Origin: an uncultured Alphaproteobacteria bacterium
GTDB lineage: Bacteria > Pseudomonadota > Alphaproteobacteria > RF32 > CAG-239
DNA: 37,666 nt
Reading direction: 5' to 3'
Assembly: GCA_934271465.1 (NCBI GenBank)
Contig: CAKQRQ010000013.1
Location: forward strand, 1 to 37,666
In this document: positions 16,124-24,339 of the stretch, one piece after another
Position numbering within the stretch: the stretch's first letter is position 1
Layout: every line of letters begins with the position of its first letter
Notes under the pieces: model-generated
What the model was told of the DNA's origin: nothing
Database searches by the model: none
What the model saw: the letters and a program-made list of their open reading frames with translations, nothing else
Made by a program: the position numbers and the translations under genes

Positions 16124-17176
16124 TTACAAATACTCTTTCAAGTTGCCGTTTCGGGGGAAAGTGACCGCCAGACCTGACGGGTACGGATTGGTCGGGGCGA
16201 AGTCGTTGACAACGACGCGCGCGGCGTGGTTCATTCCCATAACGATTGCGTAAGGATGAATACCCTGCCGCGCCAACCGTTCGACCAAATCGGCGCGGAA
16301 TTCTTCGGTGCGCGACGTGGTAATCACGATCTGCGCCCCCTCGTCCTGCAGCTGTTTAATGACGGCGCAGTTTTCAACCAGCATTTTGTCGTTGTTGTAC
16401 CAGTTCAGCGATCCGTAACGGCCGCAGTTCTGCATCAGCACGCCGTCCACATCGACAAAGTAAGTCCGGCATTGACGCTGCACCTCTTTCCATTCCTTCA
16501 GCGTTCCCCAATCGTCGTACCCCGTCGCTTCAATAGCGTAGAAAACTTTGTCCTTTTTGGACAGCATATAAGAAATAACGTGTGAAATATACATTTCACC
16601 GTCAAACCGCCGCGCGTGCATTTCACGATAAGCCGTTCTGAAATCGTCCGCGTTTTCAAAAGCATACACGCCCAAACAGATCATATCGGACACGATTTTC
16701 TTTTCCACAATGTCCATAATGACGTTTTGTTCATTTGCGATTAAAAAGCTTTTCCCCGGAATGTTCGACACGTCAGGATGCTTTGTCAAATCATAGCCGA
16801 CAATGCAGTTCCCGATCTTTGGCGGCAAATCAAAGTAAATTCGATTATCTGAATCCTTGATGACAAAAGCGCCGGTTACGTTCATCTTGTCCAGCGTCAA
16901 CATAACCGTTTCCGATGCGGAAGCCGTAAAATCGTCTAAAATGCACAGTTCGATTTTCGTGTTTTTGAAAACCTGTTTTAAGACCAGTTCCGCTTCGTAT
17001 TTTTCAACGTGAGGGCGCACAATCGTGATAATAATACGGTCAAAAGCGGCAGCGTCGAATCCTTGCAACGCCTTTTCGATCATCAGTTGACCGTCGGGGT
17101 GAGTCAACATCCATTTCGGTTTCATATTTGGGAATCTGTTTGATTTTCCCGCACAAGGAATGATTAAAGTTTTCAT
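16124..17176 (-). CDS. Nucleotidyltransferase-HAD phosphatase fusion
   Basis: The N-terminal half (about residues 1-235) is a sugar/small-molecule nucleotidyltransferase: a start like the family's glycine-rich loop (IIPCAGKSNRFPNMKPKWM) and an internal Asp pair (IKDSDNR). The C-terminal part (about 240-350) is HAD-like, with the nucleophile motif DVDGVL and later TTSR and VVNDF segments. Such fusions occur in capsule and LPS loci, where they activate a phosphorylated compound with a nucleotide and trim a phosphate. Its ATG overlaps the stop of the upstream kinase gene (ATGA) and AAGGAG precedes it, so the two are probably translated together. The substrate is not readable from sequence. Confidence 0.8.
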   Translation of the reverse strand: MKTLIIPCAGKSNRFPNMKPKWMLTHPDGQLMIEKALQGFDAAAFDRIIITIVRPHVEKYEAELVLKQVFKNTKIELCILDDFTASASETVMLTLDKMNVTGAFVIKDSDNRIYFDLPPKIGNCIVGYDLTKHPDVSNIPGKSFLIANEQNVIMDIVEKKIVSDMICLGVYAFENADDFRTAYREMHARRFDGEMYISHVISYMLSKKDKVFYAIEATGYDDWGTLKEWKEVQRQCRTYFVDVDGVLMQNCGRYGSLNWYNNDKMLVENCAVIKQLQDEGAQIVITTSRTEEFRADLVERLARQGIHPYAIVMGMNHAARVVVNDFAPTNPYPSGLAVTFPRNGNLKEYL

Positions 17177-18012
17177 GCTGCTTTCTCCTTTAAATCCAAA
17201 ATGATGTTCAGCGTTTTTCTCAACGCGTTTTCCAGAAAATCATACGTTTTCGCATCGTGCGTGTACGGATAGATCCGCAAAATATTTAACAGCAGGATGT
17301 GATAAACACTTTCAAGTTTCGATTGACCATCAGGCAAATCCAAAATCCCCTCAATCAACGCTTGACGCGCGATCATGCAACGCAGGTTTCTGTTGGTGTC
17401 GGCGGATTGTTTGCGCCAAGACCACCCCAGTTCCAAATCTTGCAGTAATTTTGCAACGTCAATCATCCAACTGTTGAAAAATGAATCCAGAAAATCTATC
17501 AGATAAATTCTACGTTCTGTTTCGCTTAGCAATATGTTTTCCAGCGTCAAATCGCCGCAGCAATACGAAGACGGAACGGCTGAAAAATCAAAGTCTTTCA
17601 ACCGGCGGAACGCTTCGATTTGCACGGGGGATTTCATGTTCATTTTACAACGCAAATCCGCAATCTTGTTTTGAAAGACAGACTGCGCATCGGGGCGGCA
17701 AGAACTACTTTCGACTGGCATGGATTTGAACAGATAGTTTATCAAATTTACGATTTCTTTGGTTTTGATGACTTTCATATATTCCGCCAAAGTAACGCCG
17801 CGGATAAATTGCATATCGAAATAGAAATGACCGTTTTCCCTACCATATGACAATATCGCGGGTGTGGCAAAGTTTTCCGACGAAAAACGCCGCTGTTTGA
17901 TAAACTGCTTTCTCAATCTGAAATCGTATGACGGTTTTTGACTGATTTTGCGGACAAAAAAACCATCGCCGCCTTCGTACAAAAGCAAACTGCAACCGCT
18001 GTGACCGAACAA
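17173..18012 (-). CDS. Phosphotransferase (aminoglycoside/choline kinase fold)
   Basis: This is a kinase-like protein with the Brenner-type catalytic loop CGDLTLENILL (Asp and Asn in place) and the metal-binding segment IYLIDFLDSF. This pattern is typical of the APH/choline kinase superfamily that phosphorylates small molecules. The annotated TTG start (18012) is poor: AAGGAG (18043-18038) is 25 nt away. The frame is open upstream (KEIKLIKELFGHSG), and an ATT at 18030 stands exactly 7 nt after the AAGGAG, so initiation at a non-standard codon there is possible. It lies between the WavE-like gene and the nucleotidyltransferase-HAD gene, which suggests that it makes the phosphate ester the latter activates. 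Confidence 0.75.
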   Translation of the reverse strand: MFGHSGCSLLLYEGGDGFFVRKISQKPSYDFRLRKQFIKQRRFSSENFATPAILSYGRENGHFYFDMQFIRGVTLAEYMKVIKTKEIVNLINYLFKSMPVESSSCRPDAQSVFQNKIADLRCKMNMKSPVQIEAFRRLKDFDFSAVPSSYCCGDLTLENILLSETERRIYLIDFLDSFFNSWMIDVAKLLQDLELGWSWRKQSADTNRNLRCMIARQALIEGILDLPDGQSKLESVYHILLLNILRIYPYTHDAKTYDFLENALRKTLNIILDLKEKAA

Positions 18013-18025
18013 TTCTTTAATCAGT

Positions 18026-19141
18026 TTAATTTCTTTTCTCCTTTTTTAATTTGATTATCCTCACGCCAAGCACTTTCACGCTTAAAAAGCCGTTTGCGCT
18101 TTCCTTTTTATAGAAAATGAACTTTCGTATTCTTTTTAAAATTTTCAAAATGCCGAACGCCGCCCCGCCAAAAAGGTTTTCATTAAAAAACAGCCCCGAT
18201 TTTTGCGGCAAACCATTGGTAATGAAATGTTCGGGAACATTTTTATTATCAAGACCAGCATATATGTTCAGCCATTCCTTAAAAGTCAGTTCTTCCAACT
18301 CCGGAAACGCGCCGAAAAAATTGCGCCAGCGGTTCACGATGTTTGAATATTTCGGCCAATACAAACCGACGCTGACGGAATCAATGACGCAAAAATAACG
18401 CCCGTACGCCAGCCAGCTGTCTCGCAAAGTATATTTGCAGTCATGGCATAATTTCTTTAAATATTCAGTTGTGAAATAAATCTCGCTCGGACGGAGTTTA
18501 GAATATTCCAACAGATTTTTATGCGGAGGAAATTCAGTTCTTTGTTCAAATTCACACGACCAGAATTTAATGACCTCATCAATATGACCGAACAAAAACA
18601 TATCCGAAATATCGTAAAGCCGATATTTAAACGTGTTCATTGACAATGTCACCAACCGCGATTTCTGCGTGCCGCAGTTGTAAACCGGAAAAGATTTTAA
18701 TATGTTGAATAAAAATTCCGGAATGTTCGTTTCATAAAAACGTTGGTCGGTTCTGGTTTTTATGACATATTCGGCGCCGGTTTCCTTGGCATACGCCAGT
18801 CCGTTTCGGGTTGATAAAATTTGATTGTTGACGTTCCACAACCCTTTATAGAGAGGTGGTGTGTTCAACAAGACTTTTACGCCCAAATCCTCTATCTTTT
18901 TAATTTCATCCGCATTTTCCGTTTTCCATGTTGAAAGGACGATCGGACAATCCGGAAAGTTTTTCTGATAAATTTTCAGGGTTTCGCGGGTGAAATTTTC
19001 TTCCAAACGTAAAGGCCCCTGCATCACGATCGCTAACGTCGGTCTCTGCTTTAACGAATCCGTCGCGGCTTCGTAATCCGCGGCGCAAACGGGTTTTTCA
19101 TCATATGTGACGTATTTTTTATCTTTTATGATCGCGGACAT
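18026..19141 (-). CDS. WavE-family lipopolysaccharide synthesis protein
   Basis: This 371-residue cytoplasmic protein matches the WavE pattern: IVMQGPL (about residues 38-44), then YQKNFPDCPIVLSTWK, a central KTRTDQRF segment and later SDMFLFG. The family is found in LPS core and capsule loci and is thought to be glycosyltransferase-related; its exact reaction is not established. I use ATG 19141, because AGGAAG lies just upstream and the frame's earlier TTG (19159) overlaps the preceding gene. The C-terminus is basic (KILKRIRKFIFYKK), perhaps touching the membrane. Confidence 0.8.
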   Translation of the reverse strand: MSAIIKDKKYVTYDEKPVCAADYEAATDSLKQRPTLAIVMQGPLRLEENFTRETLKIYQKNFPDCPIVLSTWKTENADEIKKIEDLGVKVLLNTPPLYKGLWNVNNQILSTRNGLAYAKETGAEYVIKTRTDQRFYETNIPEFLFNILKSFPVYNCGTQKSRLVTLSMNTFKYRLYDISDMFLFGHIDEVIKFWSCEFEQRTEFPPHKNLLEYSKLRPSEIYFTTEYLKKLCHDCKYTLRDSWLAYGRYFCVIDSVSVGLYWPKYSNIVNRWRNFFGAFPELEELTFKEWLNIYAGLDNKNVPEHFITNGLPQKSGLFFNENLFGGAAFGILKILKRIRKFIFYKKESANGFLSVKVLGVRIIKLKKEKRN

Positions 19142-19155
19142 ATCTTCTTCCTGTT

Positions 19156-20793
19156 TCAAACCGATATTTTTATTTTTTCTATAAATTCGATTGCCCGATT
19201 TATATCGTCATACGGAATCCGTTTGATCGTTTCGTCCGGCAAATCCCACCATTTCGATGCCAGCAATCTTTGCACGACATCCGGCGCGAACCGGTATTTC
19301 AGCACCTTTGCGGGAACGCCGGCGACAACGGCGTAGGGCGGGACGTCTTTTGTAACGACGGCACCTGCGGCGAGGACTGCACCGTCGCCAATCGTAACGC
19401 CGCCTTTGATGAAAACGTTATCGCAAATCCAAACATCGTTGCCGACATGAACGGGTTTCAGATAGATTTCCCGCGCCCCTTTTGCAAACCCTAAGGCCTC
19501 GTTATAAAAAAACGGCGATGTCGAAAGGTAGTTCAGCGGATGTTCGCTGGCACCGATAATGACGTTTGCGGCGATTGAACAGAACTTGCCGATTGTTGTG
19601 CGGTTGTCTCCGACGACGACGTTGTCACCGCAATACGTTCCGAACCCGACCGTGCAGTTCAACCGGCGCGCGGTTTCGGTCGTGGCGTAAAAATCGCACT
19701 CCAATCCCCCCTGCGGCAAAACGCCGGCTTGGCGCAATTTGGCGCACAGGCGGTAAAATTCGCGTTTTTTCCGGCTTTTGCCTTTCTTATAGATTTTCCG
19801 GTCGTTCAGCCTTTTCCATTTCCGGTACATCAGCGTCGTTTTCAAATCCGTTTTTCCGACGCGTTTGAAAAACAAGGCCAGCGATTTGAACAGCATTTTC
19901 GGATTGCCGCTTTTCAACGCGAGCATCAGCAGCTCCCGTTTGATTTTGCGAAACATCGCCCGCGCCTGTTCGGCCTCCTCTTTTGAAAAATCCGCAAAAA
20001 CGGCGAAGGACGAGTATTTTTGAAATTCGGAAAACGCGATTTTAAACGCCAGCTTTAATTTTTTGCCGCGGATTTTGTTGTCCTGCATAAAACGGATCAA
20101 CCGCAGATCCGTGAACAGGACTTCGATCTTAAACGGTTTCATCGGCGATTTCGTAATGGCGTTTTGATTGTTCTGGCGGTAAAAGAATTTCGTCGGGCAA
20201 AACGCGACCTTTTCCGCGTAGAACAGATGCACGCGCGTGGCGTATTCACAACTGTTGTAATACAAATCGTCCCATCCGATTTTTTTCGCCAAATCCATTT
20301 TGCGCAGATAAAATCCGTGAATGCCGAAATCAATTGATCGCAGGAACGCTTCCCTGCCGCCGATCGCGGTTTCCCCCGCGTACCGGATGCCGCCGTGATC
20401 CGCCCCGTCGTCGTAAAACCATTCCATATCCGGAACGACGATATCGGCGTTTGTTTCTACCGCCGTGTTGTAAAGTTTTTCAAGCGTGTCGTTTTCAATC
20501 AAATCGTCCTGAGACATATAAAACAGGTATTGCCCGACGCAATACGGCAACCCGTACACGATGCCTTTGACCGCCGTACCACCCTTTTGCGCGCGGTGAA
20601 CGATTTTAAAACGTCCGTCCTGTTCAGCTTCGTTTTGTAAAAGCGCTGCCGATCCATCGGTTGAAAAATCATCGACAAAGACCGCCTCGAAATCCGTCAG
20701 CGTCTGACTTTTCAAATTTTCGATCAGTTGTTTCAAATACGTCCCACCGTTGTACACAGGGATTAAAACGGATATTTTCGGCGCGTCAGTCAT
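19156..20793 (-). CDS. GT2 glycosyltransferase fused to a CatB-like acetyltransferase
   Basis: This is a two-domain protein of 545 residues. The N-terminal part (about 1-230) is a GT-A family 2 transferase (ISVLIPVYNGG, VDDFSTDGS, and the metal-binding region MSQDDL). A basic linker follows (about 230-340). The C-terminal part (about 345-545) is a left-handed beta-helix acetyltransferase of the xenobiotic/CatB type, with hexapeptide repeats, a likely catalytic His in GASEHPLNYL and the close AVVAGVPAKVLKYRF. The fusion suggests a sugar is transferred and then acetylated by one polypeptide. The start ATG 20793 overlaps the upstream epimerase by 8 bases and has AAGGA before it. Confidence 0.88.
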   Translation of the reverse strand: MTDAPKISVLIPVYNGGTYLKQLIENLKSQTLTDFEAVFVDDFSTDGSAALLQNEAEQDGRFKIVHRAQKGGTAVKGIVYGLPYCVGQYLFYMSQDDLIENDTLEKLYNTAVETNADIVVPDMEWFYDDGADHGGIRYAGETAIGGREAFLRSIDFGIHGFYLRKMDLAKKIGWDDLYYNSCEYATRVHLFYAEKVAFCPTKFFYRQNNQNAITKSPMKPFKIEVLFTDLRLIRFMQDNKIRGKKLKLAFKIAFSEFQKYSSFAVFADFSKEEAEQARAMFRKIKRELLMLALKSGNPKMLFKSLALFFKRVGKTDLKTTLMYRKWKRLNDRKIYKKGKSRKKREFYRLCAKLRQAGVLPQGGLECDFYATTETARRLNCTVGFGTYCGDNVVVGDNRTTIGKFCSIAANVIIGASEHPLNYLSTSPFFYNEALGFAKGAREIYLKPVHVGNDVWICDNVFIKGGVTIGDGAVLAAGAVVTKDVPPYAVVAGVPAKVLKYRFAPDVVQRLLASKWWDLPDETIKRIPYDDINRAIEFIEKIKISV

Positions 20794-21619
20794 CGGATTT
20801 TTCCTTTTCCAGTATTTGCAATATCTTTTCGTTGTCGCCGTACACGACGGGCGAATCATATCGGCGTTGCGGAAAAACACCGAAGTTCAATTTGATGTTC
20901 AGATTGTGGTGCCGGATAAACTCTTCGGCCTTGTCTTTCAACGACACGGGTTCACCGGAACAAACGTTGATGATACCGTCGATTTCGTTTTGAACGGACG
21001 CCGCGGCGATTTGGTGTGCCAAATCGTGAATGTCGATAAAATCGAACTGGTTTGTCCCTTTGGTAAATGGAAATTCTTTCTGACCGCTTTCGGCGGCTTC
21101 CAATATTTTTGTAAAAACGGAATGATTAAGCCGGTCGTCCCCCGTAATATAAAAAGCGCGCAACCATTTAACGGACACAGGCTTGTCTTTTGCATAAGCA
21201 AAGATCAGCTGACGCAAAGCGTTTTTCGCAATACCGTAAAAAGAAAGCGGATTGCACGGCGTGTTTTCGTCGATTTTTCCTTCATGATAGCCGATTTCAT
21301 GCGCTGTTCCCATTACTGAAACGGATTTGACGCCGGCGTCAATCACCGATTTGATGAAATAGAAATGCTTTATCACATTGTCAATGTGGCTGAAGGCGTA
21401 ATGATTAAATCCGTCCCGCCACGCCAGATGAATTACGGCGTCCGGCAGATTCTGCTTTGTAAAGTCAAGCGAAAACAAGTCGTCCTTTTTAAATACGGCA
21501 CGGGAATCTATGTTTTTGTTATCCAAGTCAACAGCTGTCACATAATGACCGCGATCAAGCAATTCCGTCACCAAATGGCTGCCGATGAATCCGTTCGCCC
21601 CTGTTATTAAAACGTTCAT
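20786..21619 (-). CDS. NAD-dependent epimerase/dehydratase (extended SDR)
   Basis: This nucleotide-sugar-modifying enzyme has 277 residues. The N-terminal Rossmann motif is VLITGANGFIGSHL (GxxGxxG), the acidic residue binding NAD lies in AVDLDN, and the catalytic YxxxK is YGIAKNALRQL. It most resembles the epimerases and dehydratases of deoxysugar pathways; the substrate cannot be read from the sequence. An AAGGAAAGG-type ribosome site precedes ATG 21619. It is the middle gene of the cluster. Confidence 0.88.
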   Translation of the reverse strand: MNVLITGANGFIGSHLVTELLDRGHYVTAVDLDNKNIDSRAVFKKDDLFSLDFTKQNLPDAVIHLAWRDGFNHYAFSHIDNVIKHFYFIKSVIDAGVKSVSVMGTAHEIGYHEGKIDENTPCNPLSFYGIAKNALRQLIFAYAKDKPVSVKWLRAFYITGDDRLNHSVFTKILEAAESGQKEFPFTKGTNQFDFIDIHDLAHQIAAASVQNEIDGIINVCSGEPVSLKDKAEEFIRHHNLNIKLNFGVFPQRRYDSPVVYGDNEKILQILEKEKSDD

Positions 21620-21641
21620 ATCTGCTTTCCTTTCCTTTGCT

Positions 21642-22661
21642 TTAGTCGTTCAGCCCTTTTTTCTGCAGCTTCTTTTTCAATTTCAGATATTTTTTATAGC
21701 GGTGTGATATTTGATACACTTTCAACAAAGACAGATACAAACGGACAGAATACCAACATTCCCGAAACGCCGTTTTCCATGCGTCGGACAAAATTTCTTT
21801 GGCTTTTTCTTTTTCCGCGGCGTTAAAAGAATTTTTTGCAAAAATATAGCGGAATGTATAAGTCTTTGCACGGCTAAGGAGATCTTTTTTACAAATGCGG
21901 ATTGTTTTCCGGTCAAAATTGTTTTCCCGTAACAGACGGAACAGTTCCTTTTGAACGCGAAAGACATCAAAACTTTTTGCGTTTGTGTTGTTGGAAATAC
22001 TTCCCTTACGTCTTAAATACACATAACTTCCTTTTGAAAACGCGACTTTATTTGAATTCAAGAATAAAATCCGCGTCCATAACTCGTCGCCGTTCATCAG
22101 TTCTTCGTTCAGCTTCGGACATCTGCGGATTAAATCCGCCGAATAACACGCCCATGAATGGATTTTCCAGTTGATCGACAAAGCAAACGCTTCGCGCGGG
22201 GATAAAACAACATCGCGGTTTCCTTTCCTACCGGCATCTTGCACCCCGATCATTTTAAAATCTTTCGCGTCGGCATCAATTTCCCTGCTGACGATTTCCG
22301 CATCTGGAATAATCACTTCCGCGCCGGTTTCATTTATTCTTTTTGCAATTTCTTCCAAGCAATCCGGCGACAGTTCGTCGTCATGCCCCAACAACTGGAT
22401 ATAATCGCCCGTCGCAACGGCAATCCCCGTGTTGAAACCGGCGGCAGCGCTTCCTCCATTAACAGAGCGGGCGACCACTTTGATGCGGGAATCTTTTGCG
22501 GCATATTCGCGCAACCGTTCCAATGTCCCATCCGTAGAACAATCGTCAACGCAAACATATTCCCAATTTTGATATGTCTGATTTAACATTGCGTTTAACG
22601 GCGTATCAATAAAACGCATTGAATTGTAAAACGGCGTAATAACTGTAATCAGCGGATTCAT
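21642..22661 (-). CDS. GT2 family glycosyltransferase
   Basis: This GT-A fold transferase has 339 residues. It has the nucleotide-binding start LITVITPFYNS, CVDDCSTDGT, and the DxD-type LLGHDDELSPD around residues 95-105. The last 60 residues are basic and amphipathic, as in enzymes peripheral to the inner membrane. The ATG at 22661 overlaps the preceding stop as TGATG, with AAGGA eight bases upstream. Donor and acceptor sugars are unknown. Confidence 0.9.
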   Translation of the reverse strand: MNPLITVITPFYNSMRFIDTPLNAMLNQTYQNWEYVCVDDCSTDGTLERLREYAAKDSRIKVVARSVNGGSAAAGFNTGIAVATGDYIQLLGHDDELSPDCLEEIAKRINETGAEVIIPDAEIVSREIDADAKDFKMIGVQDAGRKGNRDVVLSPREAFALSINWKIHSWACYSADLIRRCPKLNEELMNGDELWTRILFLNSNKVAFSKGSYVYLRRKGSISNNTNAKSFDVFRVQKELFRLLRENNFDRKTIRICKKDLLSRAKTYTFRYIFAKNSFNAAEKEKAKEILSDAWKTAFRECWYSVRLYLSLLKVYQISHRYKKYLKLKKKLQKKGLND

Positions 22662-23938
22662 CACAACAATCCTTGTCTTAATTGGTTTCTGATTTTTCTG
22701 CGCATGCGGGGGAAGGGAATAAATTTTGTCAAGAACAACTTTAATTTCTTGTGCTTGAGCGGCATTTTAAAACGCAGTCCCAGATTCAAGTCTGCAATTT
22801 TCAAGGCTAAACGTCTGTATGTTTCCGGTGAAAAGTGATCTACCGCGTCGTCTGTAGGATTCTTTTCAACAAAATCGGCGGTAATAATATGCAAATTTTT
22901 ATATTTTTCCGCTAATTTGGTAACAGCACTAAAAATGACCTCTCCGCGTTTCTTGTATTCCGTCCTTTGATCCAGATCTGTCGGAAAACACAAAAAAACA
23001 ATGGGAACAAAACCGTATTCGGAACAAAATGCGGAAAAGAAAGCGTCGTATGCTGCCTCTATTTCATCAAGTGGCAACGCACCGCGGTCTTCATACAGAT
23101 CATAAAAATCTCCAGAATAATTAATATCAGAATAATGCATTAAAAATTCAGAATTATCTGATTTATTGACAAATAATTTATCGGTCAATTCAGAAAAAGA
23201 ATCCATAATCAACAACGAACATTTTCCGCAAGACAACATATCTTGCGTTTGCTGTTTCAGAAAACGCAGAAATTCGCTCGTATTTGCGCCTCCTTGAATA
23301 TAAGGCGCGACTTTTTCATACGAAACGGACAGTTTGGGATTTTTATGAATCCGCACAACGTAATCCACACGATTTTTCTGATAGTTGAACGCTGTACACT
23401 TTCGAGGATATAAATACTCGGCAGTAATATTTCCAAGACAAGCGCATCTGGAAATGATGTTGGTTTCATTTAAATATATTGGTTTCGGGATCACAACTTT
23501 TTTATTCGGAATGAAAACCGTGTTATCCGGCACGTCTTTGGTTACGGTCGCGCCTGCGGCGATCATGGCGTTTTCACCGATTGTCACCCCCGGTAAAATC
23601 GTTGCGTTCGCGCCGACGGACGCGCCGCGTTTGACGGTGACGGATTCCAGTTTGAATTTTTTATTGTGTGATTTCGGGTGCTTGTCGTTACAAAATGTAA
23701 CGTTCGGACCGATGAAGACGTCGTCTTCCAACGTCACGCCGTCCCACAGTTGCACCCCGCATTTGACGGTCACACGGTTTCCGACGACAACTTTGTTTTC
23801 AATAAAACAATGCGAACAGATGTTGCAGTCTTTACCTATTTTCGCGTCAGGCAAGACGACGCAGAATTGCCAGATTTTCGTCCCGTCGCCGATATTCTTC
23901 GACTGCACGTCGGAAAGCGGATGAATAAACGCCGTCAT
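22661..23938 (-). CDS. Hexapeptide acetyltransferase fused to an SGNH-like domain
   Basis: Residues about 1-155 form a left-handed beta-helix N-acetyltransferase of the WlbB/FdtC type (IGDGTKIWQFCVVLPDAKIG and following hexapeptides, closing with ATVTKDVPDNTVFIPN). With the neighbouring FdtA- and DegT-type genes it could acetylate the 3-amino sugar. The rest (about 160-425) looks like a separate domain, with a CLGN segment, LLIMDSFSELTD and a late DHFSPETYRRLA that fits the Asp-His dyad of SGNH/GDSL hydrolases and acyltransferases. The C-terminus is strongly basic. The second domain is less certain than the first. The gene overlaps fdtA by four bases. Confidence 0.8.
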   Translation of the reverse strand: MTAFIHPLSDVQSKNIGDGTKIWQFCVVLPDAKIGKDCNICSHCFIENKVVVGNRVTVKCGVQLWDGVTLEDDVFIGPNVTFCNDKHPKSHNKKFKLESVTVKRGASVGANATILPGVTIGENAMIAAGATVTKDVPDNTVFIPNKKVVIPKPIYLNETNIISRCACLGNITAEYLYPRKCTAFNYQKNRVDYVVRIHKNPKLSVSYEKVAPYIQGGANTSEFLRFLKQQTQDMLSCGKCSLLIMDSFSELTDKLFVNKSDNSEFLMHYSDINYSGDFYDLYEDRGALPLDEIEAAYDAFFSAFCSEYGFVPIVFLCFPTDLDQRTEYKKRGEVIFSAVTKLAEKYKNLHIITADFVEKNPTDDAVDHFSPETYRRLALKIADLNLGLRFKMPLKHKKLKLFLTKFIPFPRMRRKIRNQLRQGLL

Positions 23939-24339
23939 GTCGCGTCCTCCTGTTTAAACACGTTGTAATCCCTGATGTAGTCGCTTTCATTGTAGTAATC
24001 GTCCGCCAGAACGGTCAGGACGCAGTCGGGGGAAAAGTCGTGCATTTCACGCCAGACCAGCCCCTCTATCAGCAATCCTTCGTCGGGACGGTTCAGCAGA
24101 TGTGTTTCGATTTTACCGCCGTGTTCCGTTTTGATCGTGACGTTTCCGGACATCGCCACCAAAACCTGCTTTAACTGGCGGTGCGCGTGAAATCCGCGGG
24201 GTACATCGGCTTTCGTGCCGAAAATGTAGTACACGCGTTTGACGTCAAACGGCAGGTTGTGCCCGTTTTCCAACGCGATCAGCGAACCGCGATCGTCGCC
24301 GTGAACTTGAAAACGAATCAATGACACGTTCGCCATCAT
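23935..24339 (-). CDS. fdtA: FdtA/QdtA-type dTDP-4-keto-6-deoxyglucose 3,4-ketoisomerase
   Basis: This small cupin enzyme of 134 residues turns dTDP-4-keto-6-deoxyglucose into a 3-keto isomer. The catalytic pair is in RGFHAHRQLKQVLVAMSG (H51 and H53). FdtA leads to Fuc3N and QdtA to Qui3N; I cannot tell them apart by eye, so the symbol is provisional. The start is one of two adjacent ATGs (24339/24336) overlapping the preceding stop, with AGGGGG upstream; the frame's longer version would run far into the neighbouring gene. The aminotransferase gene for the next step lies one gene upstream. Confidence 0.85.
   Translation of the reverse strand: MMANVSLIRFQVHGDDRGSLIALENGHNLPFDVKRVYYIFGTKADVPRGFHAHRQLKQVLVAMSGNVTIKTEHGGKIETHLLNRPDEGLLIEGLVWREMHDFSPDCVLTVLADDYYNESDYIRDYNVFKQEDAT

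Noticed and set aside
15754..16164. Plus-strand open frame of 136 codons with a very hydrophobic middle
   Set aside because: The hydrophobicity comes from T-rich complement of the Lys/Glu-rich minus-strand gene, which has a strong ribosome site; the plus frame has none.
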